A stretch of DNA of 64,000 nucleotides. It comes from Cordia subcordata. Taxonomy: Eukaryota > Streptophyta > Magnoliopsida > Boraginales > Cordiaceae. The DNA is taken from assembly GCA_028554755.1 (NCBI GenBank), contig JAPTOF010000010.1:15590501-15654500 (forward strand). Reading direction: 5' to 3'. Under the pieces are notes generated by a model. The model did no database searches. It saw only the letters and a program-made list of their open reading frames with translations, and was not told the origin of the DNA. Below are positions 1 through 12,502 of this stretch, piece by piece. Numbering within the stretch: the stretch's first letter is position 1; each line of letters begins with the position of its first letter. The translations under genes and the position numbers were made by a program.

Positions 1-117
1 CACCTCACATGTTGGGCCTCTCAATGGATTCGACCCTACACTTACATATATAGTGCTACACACGACCCATGCACTTGTGGGCTATTTAGGCTTGTGCCAC
101 AAGATTGCGATCAATAC
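1..117 (+). repeat. 3' end of an Athila-type LTR
   Basis: This stretch matches, on the plus strand, the reverse complement of the LTR ends seen near 49169 and 48944 (shared words such as gacccatgcacttgtggg and ctatttaggcttgtgc). It ends in GATCA, the same terminus as other LTR copies here, and runs straight into integrase coding sequence with no primer binding site. That suggests a 3' LTR inserted into another element's integrase. Confidence 0.6.
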
Positions 118-789
118 TCAGTTACACATAAGATTGCTACCCCTTATCACTTGCAAACTAATGGACAAGTTGAAGTGTTCAATAGGGAGATCAAGTCCAT
201 TTTAGAGAAGACAGTTAGGCCGGATAGGAAAGATTGGTCTACTAGGTTGAGTGTTGCATTATGGGCTTACTGTACCACATTTAACCCTTCTATTGGCATG
301 TCTTCATATAGGCTAGTATATGGGAAAGCTTGTCACTTGCCGATTAAGTTAGAGCAAAGCATATTGGGCCATCAAACCATCAAAGCCTTAAATTTTGATT
401 TGGCAATAGTGGGTGAAAAGAGGAAGCTAGACCTAGTGGAATTGAAAGAGCTTAGGTTGGAGGCATATGAGAATGCCAAGCTTTACAAAGATAGGAAAAA
501 GAAAATGTATGATAGGCGTATTCTTAGGAAGTCTTTCTCTCATTCTAACAAAATTTGGTTATTTAATTCTTATTTAAAGCTCTTCCCAGGTAAGTTGAAG
601 TCAAGATAGGATGCAACATATAAGGCGATTAAAGCATACCCTTCTAGAGTTGTGAAGATAAAAGATTTAAAGAATGGCCGAGAGATGACCGTGAATGGAC
701 AATGCTTGACACATGCATTTGACCCGAGCATGGCTCATGTTGCGATCATTGAACTTCAGGACCCATCTATGGAGAATGATGATTTGTGA
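109..789 (+). pseudogene. Ty3/gypsy (Athila-type) integrase C-terminal remnant
   Basis: The reading frame encodes the second half of a retroviral-type integrase: the core-domain end with the TPYH..TNGQVEV block, the ALWAY segment, the GKACHLP block, then the basic C-terminal region ending in a VNGQ..THAFDP motif. These blocks are typical of Athila/Tat-lineage Ty3/gypsy elements. An in-frame TAG at 607-609 falls where the family has Trp (KSRW). The frame then stays open to the natural-looking stop at 787-789. The N-terminal integrase half and all upstream pol are missing, because the frame begins at the LTR junction near 110-117. It cannot make an active integrase. Assignment to family is firm; lineage is inferred from motif wording. 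Confidence 0.85.
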
Positions 790-1410
790 TCACCTAGCTA
801 ACAGTGTGGTGGTTAGTGCTACTAGGAGGCAACCTAGATTAATTTTGGTATTCTTGTTCTACATTTGTTTTCTTTTGAGGTTTTTTTTAAGTGTTGCCTA
901 TCCTATTTCCCTTAGAATACACCTTATTATCATTTGATTATGCTAATGGAAGCTTGCATAGTAGAGCTACTAATCTTGTGCTTTGTGACTATTTCTGGTC
1001 TGTTGAGCAACAAGGTTAGTAGATGATTCATAAATCATTGGCATTGAAGTGTTTCAAAAAGAACACAAAGTTGTATCTATTCTTTCTCCACTTGTTTTCC
1101 CTTTTATCTACCCCTTCCCCACCGCTCTCACATGCTTTGTCTTGCTAATTGCTTGTTGTGTGGTTTTATTTTATTTGCTTGAGGATAGTTGTAGGAGCTT
1201 GGTTTTCTTGTTTTATGTTTTGTTTAGAGTAGAATTGCATTAATTTCGTTAAAAAATGGTTAATTTTTTTTTATTTTTGTGCATTTAGAGTCGTTTATCT
1301 CTTTGATTTACTGAAGTGTTGGCTCTTGTCATTGACTTAATTGATTAATGAAGATAAGGTAGTATTATAGGGAGTGAATAAAGTGGAGAGAGAACCAAGA
1401 CTTTGAGGAG
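790..1410 (+). repeat. Athila-type 3' noncoding region (copy 1)
   Basis: No gene is seen. The sequence resembles 5730-6230 in order and wording (cattggcat, tctccacttgtt, ttgcttg...tttatttgcttg, gggagtgaat), so both are copies of the noncoding region between pol and the 3' LTR of an Athila-type element on the plus strand. Short open frames here (for example 1049-1243) are not conserved between the two copies. Confidence 0.6.
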
Positions 1411-1419
1411 ATGCTTGAT

Positions 1420-2745
1420 CGTGTCTCAAGTTTTACCCCACAAGCATACGAATTGTGCACGGTATAACGGATTCAAGTACATATATCATCCCCACAAGAA
1501 GGCTATCTTAGTTTGGTCTCTATATGCTCAGGTGCCTAAAGCTAGCTATGTGCAAGTGTGTATATATTTGGTCTTTTTGATTGACAAAAGATAAACCTAA
1601 ACTCTGGAGGAACTTAGGTTGACAAGCTAAGGTTTGAAACCTAACAAAGAAGAAGGGGACCTAAGGTGATTGCGTTGCAACTAGACTCGGGCTATGATAA
1701 TGAATAGGTCTATATATGGCTTAGGACTTCTAATGCCTTTGTGTTGAATGAGGGATCTCTTAACAAATACTAGTGGTTCAGCTCATTAGCTAGGTTTAAA
1801 GCTGAGGGTTAATCCTTCTTAGCCTACGTAATATGTGCTTAGAACTTTTCCTTTAGGCTGGGATTAAAGCCAAGGACTAGCATCTAAGCACTACGTGACA
1901 TTATGGCTCGATTAACCAACACTAACGTGGGAGAACGATATTTTAGTCTAGGTTAACTTATCCACTTTGCTGGGTTTAAGGCCAAAGACTAGCACCTAAA
2001 CTCGACTAAGCATAGCATATTACCTATTAGCTGGATTTAAAGCCAAAGCCTACTCTATTAAGCAAAGCCATGAATTAAGCACAATCACATCACTCATATA
2101 AGTAGATAAAAGCATTTAACACATGAATATTCAATTAGGCATTTCAACAAACCCATAGACATGTTCTATTTCCAACATAGAGACATATTGAATCATGCCA
2201 TAGATGTATGTAAACAAGCTTATATTAAAAGCTAAAGATACACATAAATTCTTTATTCAAAGCCCCAATCTAATATACAACATCAATCAACCTTAGCTCT
2301 AACTCAATTAAAAGCATATTTACAAAAATAAGGAAAGGAATAAGGAACTCCCTTCAAACCTTTGCTCAAATTCAAAACAAAACCCTTCAATCTCTTGTTG
2401 CAAGCTTCAATCCTTACTTGGTTTGGTGTGGGTTGGTGGTTTTAGGTGTTTGATGAAGTGAGTAGAGGGTTAGGGTTTATTAAGGTTGAAAGAAATTGAG
2501 TTCCTCCTTTGTAAATGAGTTGAGACGAGCTATTTATAGACTACTTCAGTCCGAAGCCAGTTGACCAATCAGCTTCTCTTTCTTGCTTAACAAGCTAATG
2601 GCTTTTTGGACTACTAGTCGAGGATCTGGACGGCACTTCAATCGACAGAAGTTCGATGTTCTCTAGGGTGGCCAGTCGACCGACTCCTCTTCAAGGTCGA
2701 CTGGTTAGGTCAAGATGCTCCATCTTCACTCATTTTCTTCTAGTC
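1420..2745 (-). repeat. Athila-type LTR fragment
   Basis: This is a diverged, truncated copy of the minus-oriented LTR seen intact at 47064-48926. It shares the repeated phrase on ggatttaaagccaa(g/a), the runs of cacatagacatg, and the block of cagtcgaccg words near 2670-2710. A minus-strand TATA-like box (TATAAATAG) lies near 2529-2537. The 5' portion of the LTR is missing and the fragment abuts the end of a pol frame at about 2750. Confidence 0.65.
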
Positions 2746-2759
2746 CTCATTCATTTTCT

Positions 2760-3925
2760 TTATGTAAGCTCGAACCCTTCCAAAACTCTCCTAGGATCAT
2801 ATGCATGCTTCAGGTGTTGCCCATTCACTGTTAACTGACAATCATCCTTCAAATCCTTGATCGTGACTGCTCTAAAAGGGTAGGCCACCCATACCTCATA
2901 CAGACCATCTAATCATGTCTTGAGTTTACTTGGAAAGAATTCAAAGTTAAATAGCCAAACTTTATTAGAGGGAGAGAATGATTTCTTAAGAATGTGTCTA
3001 TCATGAATCCTTTTCATCCTATCCTTATAAAGTTTGGCATTCTCATATGCTTCATATCTAAGCTTCTCCAATTTCGCTAGGTAAAGCTTCCTTTTCTAAC
3101 TTGCTCTTGTCAAATCAAAATTTAGAGCCTTGATTGCCCAATAAGCCCTATGCTCAAGTTTTATAGGCAAGCAACAAGCCTTCCCATAAACTAACCTATA
3201 TGGTAACATACCAATAGGAGTCTTAAAAGCAGTACGGTAAGCCCACAAAGCATCATTCAACCTAATAGACCAATCTCTCCTATCTAGCCTAAGCATTTTC
3301 TCTGAAATGTGCTTGATCTCCTTATTAGACACCTCTACTTGTCCACTAGCTTGTGGGTGATAAGGAGTAGTAACCTTATGGGACACCGAATATCTCCTCA
3401 ACAAGGCCTCAAGTGTCTTATCACTAATCAAGAACCTAGGAACTCCAAATCTAGAGAAAATGTTCTCCTTAATAAACTTCACTACCCTATGGTCATTAGT
3501 ATGTGTGGGAATTGCCTTAACCTATTTAGGTACACAGTCCACAACCACTAGAATGTATTGGTACCCAAAGGAAGATGGAAACAGACCCATGAAATCAATA
3601 CCCCAAATATCAAAAAGCTCGCATGGAAGAATAGGGGATAATGGCTTCATGTTTCTCTTAGAGATGGACTCAGATTGTTGACATCTAACACACTTCTCAC
3701 AATACTCTTAGCCATCCCTAAAGAGAGTAGGCCAAAAGAATCCATATTGCAAGACCTTCACGGTAGTCTTTTTGCCACTAAAATGACCTCCATAAACCTT
3801 AGTGTCACATACTCAACACATTCTTAAATTCCTCCTCAGGTATGCATCGGTGAATCAATTGATCCGTGGATACTTTGAAAAGATAGGGATTATGCCAAAA
3901 GAAATGCCTCAGTTGTGCTAGGAAC

Positions 3926-3994
<69 letters not shown>

Positions 3995-5640
3995 AATAAT
4001 TGGAGCAAAAATGCCTTGTGGCAAGATAATTGACTATATGAGCAAACCACGGTGTGCAACAAGAAATGGAAAACAATTGGTCATTGGGAAAGGAATCATG
4101 GAAAAGGGAAGAATTACTAAAAGACTCACTCACAAGATGGGAAAGATAATCTACAACTAAATTCTCACTACCCTTCTTGTCCCGAATTTCTACATCAAAC
4201 TCTTGAAGAAGGAGCATCCACCTAATCAAGCAGGGCTTAGATTCTTTCTTAGCTAACAAATACCTCAATGCTGTATGATCAGTGTAGACAACCACCTTGG
4301 ACCCTAGGACATACAACTTAAACTTGTTAAAGGAGAAGACTACTGCTACAAGCTCTTTTTTTGTAGTGGTATAATTCTTTCAAGCCTCAATAAGAGTCTT
4401 ATTAGCGTAGTATACTACATGGGCAATTTTTCTTGCCTTTGGCCAAAAACAGCTCCTATTGCATAATCAGATGCATTATACATAACCTTGAATGGGAGAC
4501 TGTAATCAGGCAGCTAAATGATTGGGGAGATAGACAATAAGGTTTTAAGCCTATCAAAAGCTCTAACACACTTATCATCAAACTCAAGTGGGACATCTTG
4601 TGCTAAGACCCTAGACAATTGACGCGCAATAGGGCTAAAATCCTTGATAAACCTACAGTAGAATCCTGTATGCCCAAAAAAAGATCTAACATCCTTAACA
4701 CACTTACGGATAGGCAATTTCTCAATCAATTCTAACTTAGCTAGGTCAGCTTGAAGGCCACTAGATGAAACTACATGACCCAAAACTATCCCTTGCTGCA
4801 CCATGAAGTGGAATTTCTCCTAACTCAACACTAAGTTCTTCTTCACACAACGGTCTAAGACTAAAGAGAGGTGACTCAAGCATCATCAAAACTATCACCA
4901 AAGACTGAGAAGTCATAAGTGTCTCTTAATCATATCATTAAAAATGGCCATCATACACCTTTGAAACATCGCTGGGGCATTACATAGACCGAAAGGCATC
5001 CTCTTATAGGAAAATGTGCTATAGGGACAAGTAAAGGTGGTCTTTTCCTGGTCCTCAGGAAACATGAGGATTTGATTATAACTCGAATAGCCATCTAGAA
5101 ACCAATAATAGCTACACCTTGCTACTTTATCTAAAATCTGATCTAGAAAGGCAATAGGAAATGATCCTTCCTAGTTTTGGACTTGAGCTTCTTATAATCA
5201 ATATAAATTCTCCAACTCATGGGCGTGCGTGTAGCGATAAGCTCTTCTCTCTTATTCTCAACAACCATGATCCCAGACTTCTTAGGGACTACTTAGACCG
5301 GACTAACCCACCCATTATTGGAGATCAGATAAATAATGCCTGCATCTAAAAGCTTAGTGATGACTTTCTTAACTACTTCGCTCATATGTGGGTTTATCCT
5401 CCATTGCATCTCCTTTGAAGGAATGACTCTATCCTCAAAGTGAATATGGTGCACACAAACTGAAAGGTCTATGTCTCTCAAATCATCAATCTTCCACCTA
5501 TGGCCTTCCTATATTTCCTAAGAACCTTTAAGAGATGCTCCTTATGCTCACTAGAAAGATCGGAAGCTATGATAATCGGAAGGGTCACATTAGGGCTTAA
5601 GAATGCATATTTTAAATGCTTAGGAAGAGGTTTGAATGCA
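2760..5640 (-). pseudogene. Ty3/gypsy (Athila-type) pol remnant: RT, RNase H, integrase
   Basis: Read on the minus strand, the domains are in gypsy order. The RT N-terminal part comes from about 5640 to 5290. The RT palm follows near 5240-4900, with the FLDGYSSYNQI and PFGLCNAP blocks. Next come the RT thumb (4804-4514), Ty3 RNase H (4316-4100, [15 protein letters not shown]), integrase core (3640-3110), and the integrase C-terminus, which stops at 2760-2762. The RT active-site box is destroyed by a small deletion and frameshift near 4910-4925. The integrase lost residues after its second Asp (3415-3425). A TAG at 3522-3524 replaces an expected Trp. A long TC microsatellite interrupts the RNase H/integrase linker. 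The element is dead. It is oriented opposite to the fragment at 109-789. Confidence 0.88.
3929..3991. repeat. (TC)n microsatellite inside pol
   Basis: About 31 uninterrupted TC units. On the minus strand it reads as a run of Glu-Arg dipeptides inside the pol frame between RNase H and integrase. It is an expansion in a dead element, not a protein domain. Confidence 0.97.
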
Positions 5641-5699
5641 CATTAGGGCTTAAGAATGACTTTCTTTGCTATTCACCCACACCAAAGTGTTGAATCTTA

Positions 5700-6942
5700 A
5701 TCTCTTTTCCCATACGATACACCATTGCTTACTATTGCACATACCAATGCAAGTCTGCATAGGCAATGCTGCTAACTGTGTTCCTTGTGAGTGTTTGTGA
5801 TTTATAACTCACAAGTTTAATAGTTGATTAAATCATCATTGGCATGGAGAGCTTTGAAGATAATGTAAGGATGTATATATCCTTTCTCTACTTGTTCTCC
5901 ATTTCTCTACCCCGTCCCTACCACCCTTACTTGCTTTGCGTGGATTATTTGCTTGTCATGTTTTACTTTATTTGCTTGGGCACTAGCAAAGTTTAGGTTT
6001 GGGGGTGTAGGAGTTTGGTTCTTATTGCTTTAGGTTTTTATTAATGTAGAGTGCCATTATATTCTTAAAATTGATGAAAACTTTTAGTTTTTATGCATAT
6101 AGAGTTGTTTATTTCTTGATTGATCATTATGTTGGTTATTGTGATTGACTCAATTGATTGTTGAATACAAGTTGCATTATGGGGAGTGAATGGAGTCGAT
6201 TGAAAACCTAGCCTTGGAGGGGATGCCCTTGAAAGTTGTAGGGAGTATATACCTTTAAGAATGCCTTGTGTAACCATCCCATGGCTTGCTAGGAAAGAGT
6301 GCTAGAAAAGGGTTGTCAAAGTGAGTGCCCATTTCTTGATTGGTTTTTGTTGATGTCCCTACACCTTTCTTTTTCTTTTCTTTTTTTGTTATGGAATGCA
6401 AAAATGTGAAAAATCCAAAAAACTGAAAAAAAAAAAAAAAGGCAAAAAAAGGTGCAAAAAATCAAAAATTGAAAAATTGAAAAAAAAATTGAAAAAGAGA
6501 AAAAGCCAAAAGCACCCAAAAAAAAGTTTTGTGAATAAGTACAAAAGTGACACAATGTCAACTTTGCACAAGCTATCCTCTTTATGGATATGTGAATAAG
6601 GCTTTTATAAGCCATTGCAGCTGTATATTCTCTCTTTTCTTGTCTTTGAGGCTTTGTGCATGTTGGGAAGGCCATGTTAGTCGGGGGGCACGAAATATCA
6701 ACATTCTGAGTAAGTACGTTATAATCCTAGGCTTGTGGTGGTTTGGTTATTTGGGAAGTTTCCACGAGGTGCGAGCCCTTTTGTGAGTAAAGAGAGGATC
6801 CAAAGAGGCTTGAGGACCTCTTTACAATAAGAATGACCCCTTCGTTCACCTTAGGTTCATCAAGATAGCGAGTCAATCCCTTAGGCAACCCTTTGCATCA
6901 ACTGTAGAGATAAACTCAGGATTGGGCTTCCTTGGGGACAAG
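5700..6942 (+). repeat. Athila-type 3' noncoding region (copy 2), with A-rich tract
   Basis: No gene is seen. The first 500 bases parallel 790-1410. An A-rich stretch at about 6395-6525 (runs of A separated by tg, gg, gc) gives spurious Lys-rich or Phe-rich frames on the two strands. The part at 6840-6940 (tagcgagtcaatcccttagg) recurs inverted at 42720-42780 next to another LTR, so it is the conserved segment just before the polypurine tract. Confidence 0.65.
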
Positions 6943-6965
6943 CAAGGTGAAGGTTTGGGGGTATA
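6943..6965 (+). other. Polypurine tract of plus-strand Athila-type element
   Basis: Purine-rich run (aaggtgaaggtttgggggta) directly before the LTR start. The equivalent tract occurs on the minus strand at about 42010-42030. This is the expected primer for plus-strand DNA synthesis in LTR retrotransposons. Confidence 0.6.
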
Positions 6966-9750
6966 GATATCCTGTGTTTTTTCTGTGTGGTTGTATTGCT
7001 AATTGCTTATATTTTAGAGGTGTTTTGAGCTTTAATAGATGCATTAGTGTAGTACTTATGATAGAGATAGTCTTAAGTGAAATAAATTGTACATAGTTGA
7101 ATTTAAGAGGTAAACGCTACACTAATTTCTTATTTTTTATGACTTAGGTGATTTTAGGTTTGTTACTGAGCTCACACGATGAAGAGTGATGAAGACCAAA
7201 GGTGTATTGGTCATAGGGAAGAAGTCAAAAACAAAGACGATGAAGAATGAAGACCTCAAGATGAATTGGCTGACCAACAAGAGCAGCCGGTTGATCGACT
7301 TGGTTAACTAGTAATTCCAAAGAAGAAAGGCCTATACCGGTTGACTGGTATGGTTAGCCAGTAATTCCAGTGTGCTTGAAGTTTGAGCCGACTAACCCCC
7401 TTTCAACCAGCCAGTTGGTAGTGACATCAAAGGATGGGGCCTGCTGTTATCGCTTTTTATCATCTATCACCACCACTTCTCACACCTATCACATGCACAC
7501 ACAAACCCTATCTTCACCTATCTCCAATACATAAATTAACACATGCACCCATTAGATCTAAGTTGATTTTGGAGGATTACAACATCATTTGCTGAGGATT
7601 TGCTCAAGATTGTAGAGAAACAAACAAGGATGAAAGGGAAGCTTTCTCAACCCTCTTTCATTCTCTTTTATTTTATGCTTGAGTAGATAGATTAGGGTAA
7701 CTAAACTTGTATAATGGGTTGATTTTCATACTTTTTGTTATAGGATTCTATGGCCTTATATATACACATGCTTTGTTTTTAATGCAAATAAGTTTTTATC
7801 AATTCATGTGTATATGTTTGAAAAATGCTTGAATGAGTAGTACGTATATAAATTGGAGTATATTTGCTATAGAACACCTCTAATCCATCTAATATGCATG
7901 TATATATGTGTGATTATGGATTGCATGAAGTAGGTTTGCTATGTTCATATCTACGTGAGTATGAGCAGCTCCAATCTTACTATATATTGATTCCCAATTG
8001 TTTCAATGGTGCAATTCAAACTTGTTGGTGTTTGGATAGTGAATAGGTAAACATATTGACAGCACCTTGGCCTAGAATATGTAGGATTTCACCAATTAAA
8101 TATCAATCTGCTCTAGTGTCCCTAGAACAATGGTGCACAAGTTAGGACTAGCCTAGATCGAGTCCTCTTTAGCTAACTCCAACTGAAAAGGGGGACGGAA
8201 TGAAATAGAATGTTATGGGCTTGCTTCCTCACTTGCTAACTTACTTCTTCTCTCAAAGAAAAAGAAAGCCTACTCCGAATGGAGAAAAGCATATTCTAAT
8301 ATTATCTCAATAACTTTTTCAAAATAGGAGTGCTACATAAGCATATGCTAAAGGGAAATCAATTTTTTATTTCTTTCTTAGCTTTAGCCTAGGCCCAACT
8401 ATGTATAGAAATCTATCTATTCTACGATCATCTAAATCAATATGACTTGACAAAAATCCTCTTAAAGCTACCTAACAGCCCTTTAAGCCACTTTTTAAAG
8501 TGGAATCCTAGAAACGAAAGCAACTACTGCCTTCTTTCGTAGCTCTTTCTCGTCAAACCCTTGTTGCCCCTCTCAGGTAGTAAATCCAGATAATAAGAGT
8601 TCGGATAGGTTTAGTTGACCCTAGTAACCCTAGGTCATAGCTTTAAATCTAGCTAATGATTTAAGAGGTAGGGTAGGTTTGTTCTAGGACACCTAGGTAG
8701 ATTTCTAGTCCCTTCTATGGCCTTAGGTACCTAAAGACCATGCTATAGCTCTAAGTGTGCACGCTTAGGGACAAACCTGCACTGAGTTCTAGAGTGTAAT
8801 TAGGATTAGCAAGCCAATCCCCCCCTCTAGCAAAGAGGTAGAGAGTCACCCATTCGCAAGTATAGGTCATCCTATCACCTTCCTATTATTTTACTCCCCC
8901 TAGATTAGTGTAGTTCTCATTTCTCCTTTCTAGCATTCATGGTGTAGTCCCTTATATTTTCCTTTTAGCTCCTAAAAGTCCAAAAGTACAAAAATATGCT
9001 TAATTTAGGTTTCTTTTTAGGCTTCTTCTAGAACACACTAGCATAGGATTCTTCCAAATTTTAAGCCTTCCTATGGTTCGACACCTGTACCTGTACATGC
9101 TATATTGCATGATCCGTACACTTGCGGGTCTTTTAAGGCTTGCACCTTCAAGGATATCAATTTCTGATTAGGTTTAATCGACCTTAGATAGACTAGGTCT
9201 TGGCTTTAAATTGAACCAATGATTTAGCACTGTGGCAGGGTAAATCAATATCCCCTAATAGATTAATTGGCTAGCCTTAAAACCCTAAGTTATAGGGACT
9301 ACGCTATGCTCTAGGTAGTCAACACCTTGAGCTAGACCTATACCGAGTCCTAGTGGATAATGTGGCTAATTAGGATCCTAGAAGAGAGCGATCCCTAAAA
9401 CTCAATCCATCAACTAATCCCTAACAAGAAAGTATTAGGTTACCCATAATTGAGCAAAGATCACCCTTAATTCCCATTCCATTAGTCTTCCCCTTAGCTA
9501 GCTTGCATTCCCCATTTCATTCCATTTCACTAGTTTAGTGTTTAGTTTAGATTTAGTTCCCTTTAGCTCCATTCAATTCAAAAAACACCAAAAAGAGTAG
9601 TAATTAGGTGTTTTCTTAGAGTAACTCCCTAGAATACACTACTTAGAGTCTCACCTCATTGTAACCTCGTTGTGGACACGACCCTACACTCGTACACTTT
9701 ACTACTACAACCTATGCACTTGCGGGTAACCCTTTCAAGGAAAACGATCA
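6966..9750 (+). repeat. Athila-type 3' LTR, with a duplicated 3' part
   Basis: Starts with a degenerate TGTG block after the polypurine tract and contains, in reverse complement, the landmarks of the 47-51 kb LTRs: the atgcattagtgtag block near 7045, the gccggttgatcgac words near 7290, and the cttggctttaaat block near 9200. The 3' part occurs twice. One copy ends near 9170 (acacttgcggg.cttttaaggcttgcac) and a second ends at 9750 in cgatca. The copy is therefore about 2.8 kb against 1.9 kb for related LTRs. It ends exactly where copia integrase sequence begins. Confidence 0.65.
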
Positions 9751-12066
9751 ATATACATTTGTTGTAGTTGATGATTATGCTTGATTTACATGGACCATGT
9801 TTCTTGCATACAAAAGTGAAGCCTTTAATGAATTTTTAAGATTGTATAGAAAAGTGCAAAATGAGAACGGCTACTTTATAACTTGCATACATAGTGATAA
9901 TGGCATTGAATATGTGCATTCTCCTTTTATGCATTTCTGAGATGAACATGGCATTGAACATAATTTTTTGGCTTCTCGAACACTTCAACAAAATGGGATA
10001 CTAGAAAGGAATAACTGAACCTTACAAGAAATGGCAAAGACTATGCTTAAAGAATACAACTTGACTATATATTTTTGGAGTGAAGCTATAAACACTACTT
10101 TGCTATGTGCAAAATAGAGTTTTAATTACACCTATTTTCAATAAAACTCTATATGAACTTTGGCATGGCAAAGCCCCCAAGATTTTATATTTTAAAGTGT
10201 TTGGGTGTAAATGTTTTATTTTGAATACCAAAGATCACTTGCATAAATTTGATGCTAAATTTGATGATTACTCTACTAAGAGCAAAGTCTATTGTGTATA
10301 TAACTAAATACATAACTAAAGAAACCTTGTTGTTGAAGAACCCATACACATAACACTTGATGAAACTAACCACCTTGCACCAAGAAAGGATGTCGTTAAT
10401 ATAGGTAATCTCTTGGAGAAATCATCAATTGAAGATAAACCAACAATTGAAAAAGAATCTCCAAAGGAACAAAATGATGATAATCACAAGGGAGACTCTC
10501 AAGGAAGAAGAGTGACAAGAAAAAAATCAAAACAACATCATGGAAGAAGAGACACACATTGAATTACCAAAAAGCTAAAAGTTTGTGAGAAATCACCCTA
10601 AAGATCAAATAATAGGTGATCCATTAAAAGGTGTAAGGACTAGAAATAATGTTAATACTTGTTATGAACGTGTTGCATTTATTTCTCATATAGAACCTAA
10701 AAGTTAAAGGAGCATTGCTTCATGAGAATTGTATAGTAGCCATGCAAGAAGAATTAAATTAATTCACTAGAAAGTTTGGAAATTAGTTAAGAGACCTAGA
10801 AATCATCCTGTAATTGGTACTAAATGGGTGTTTATAAAAAGCTTGATAAATCCAATAATGTAACTAGAAATGAAGCTAGACTTATAGCACAAGGATATAA
10901 TCAAGAAGAAAGTATAGACTATGATAAAACTTATGCTCTTGTAGCTAGATTAGAATCTATTTGCGTGTTACTTGCATTTCTTATTATACGGATTTTTAAA
11001 TTATATCAAATGGATGTGAAAAGTGGTTTTCTAAATGGTTTCATTGAGAAGAGGTATTTGTTGAACAAACTCATGTTTTGAAGATACACAATTTTCAAAT
11101 CATGTTTACAAACTTGAAAAGCTTGCGGTTTAAAACAAGCCCCTAGAGATTGGTATGAAAAATTTAGTGGGTTTCTTGTTAAAAAATGAATTTGAAAGAG
11201 GAAAATTGGACTCTAGTTTGTTTATGAAAAGAGACAAAGATAATATCTTACTTATTCAAATCTATGTAGATGATATTATATTTCGTGCTATAAATATCTC
11301 TTTGTGTGAAAGCTTTGCTTAGTGTATGAGTAAGGAATATGAGATGAGTATGATGGACAAATTGACGTTCTTTTTTGGACTCCAAATTAAACAAATAAAG
11401 GAAGAAATCTTCATCAACTAAGAAAAGTATACGAAAGAGATAATCAAGAAGTTTGCACTTGAAGAAGCCAAAGAAATAGGAACTCCTATGAGCCTGTAAA
11501 TCAAACTCGACAAGGATGAAAAGTGTAAGCTTTTAGATGAGAAGAAGTATCGAGGTATGATAAGAAGCTTACTATACTTAACTGGTTCTAGGCTAGATAT
11601 CATGTATGCTATGTGCTTATGTGCTAGATTTCAATCTAGTAATAGCAAAAAGAATTATTAGATATCTTAAGAGAACTTGTAATCTAGGACTATAGTATGC
11701 TAAAAGAATGTCTTTTGAGTTATATGGTTTTTCTGATGTTCATTTTGCTGATTGCAAATTAGACCATAAAAGCACTAGTAGTACCTGCCAATTTTTGGGT
11801 AACTCTTTAATATCTTGGTCTAGTAAGAAACAAAATAGTGTAGCTACCTATACAACTAAAGCTAAATGTATTCCCACTAGTAATTATGTAGCTCAAATCT
11901 TGTGGATGAAACATAACTTGCTTGATTATGGTTTGTAACACGATCATGTTAATTTATTGTGATAACACTAGTGCCATTAATGTCACCAAAACCCAATTCA
12001 ACATTCTAGAACCAAACACATTGAGGTTAAGTACAACCATTGAATGAAGATCAATTTTGCAAGATT
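9748..12066 (+). pseudogene. Ty1/copia (Sirevirus-like) pol remnant
   Basis: Domains appear in copia order. Integrase core runs from 9750 to about 10070 (YTFVVVDDY, then HSDNGIEYV, then EHGIEHNF). The integrase C-terminal ELWHGKAP/VFGCKCF block is at 10150-10300. RT spans about 10700-11420, with AQGYNQEE and the intact catalytic YVDDI at 11263-11277. RNase H is at 11600-12066 (STSSTCQFLG). A TGA near 9780 replaces the Arg of DDYSRFTW, and several frameshifts and stops split the rest. Gag, protease and the integrase zinc finger are missing upstream because an LTR ends at 9750. The wording of the integrase C-terminal block and the downstream PPT arrangement fit the Sirevirus lineage. The element is inactive. 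Confidence 0.85.
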
Positions 12067-12500
12067 CATAGAGAGATTAGCATGCAAAATATGTGATATA
12101 TGTGTTATCTTTGCATAAAAACATGATTTCAACATGAAAAATCAAGTTTTTTAGCATTCTGAGTTAGCTAGTAGAGGTACCCAGCTGACCAGCAGAACCT
12201 AATATCTGACCGGGTTAATCAGTTTAAAATTGTTTGCATTCTGCCTTAGTCGATTGACCGACAGAGAGGACCCGACTGACCAAATCACTCTACCTTGAAC
12301 TCAAGCAATCCATCCTAAACTGAATTTGATTACATTCTTACTTTATCTTGAACTCAAGCAATCCTTCCTAAACTGAATTTGGTTACATTCTTACTAAATC
12401 TTTCTTACCGAAAACCTATATGCCATATATTTAAGTCTGTCTAAACCCTCAAAGCCACCTATTACAAATTCTTGTTTTATCTCTAAAATCACTTTTCAAA
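12067..12500 (+). other. Region between copia pol and small ORF
   Basis: No conserved coding sequence was recognised. It contains ccagctgaccagcag and gtcgattgaccgac words, and a near-exact 38-40-bp direct repeat (ttgaactcaagcaatcc...ctaaactgaatttg at 12294-12331 and 12343-12381). It probably belongs to the Sirevirus-like element downstream of pol. Confidence 0.4.
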
Positions 12501-12502
12501 CC

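Noticed and set aside
3805..4062. Glu-Arg repeat protein
   Set aside because: The repeat is a TC microsatellite inside a dead pol gene.
6316..6675. Phe-rich or Lys-rich proteins
   Set aside because: Produced by an A-rich low-complexity tract in LTR element noncoding DNA.
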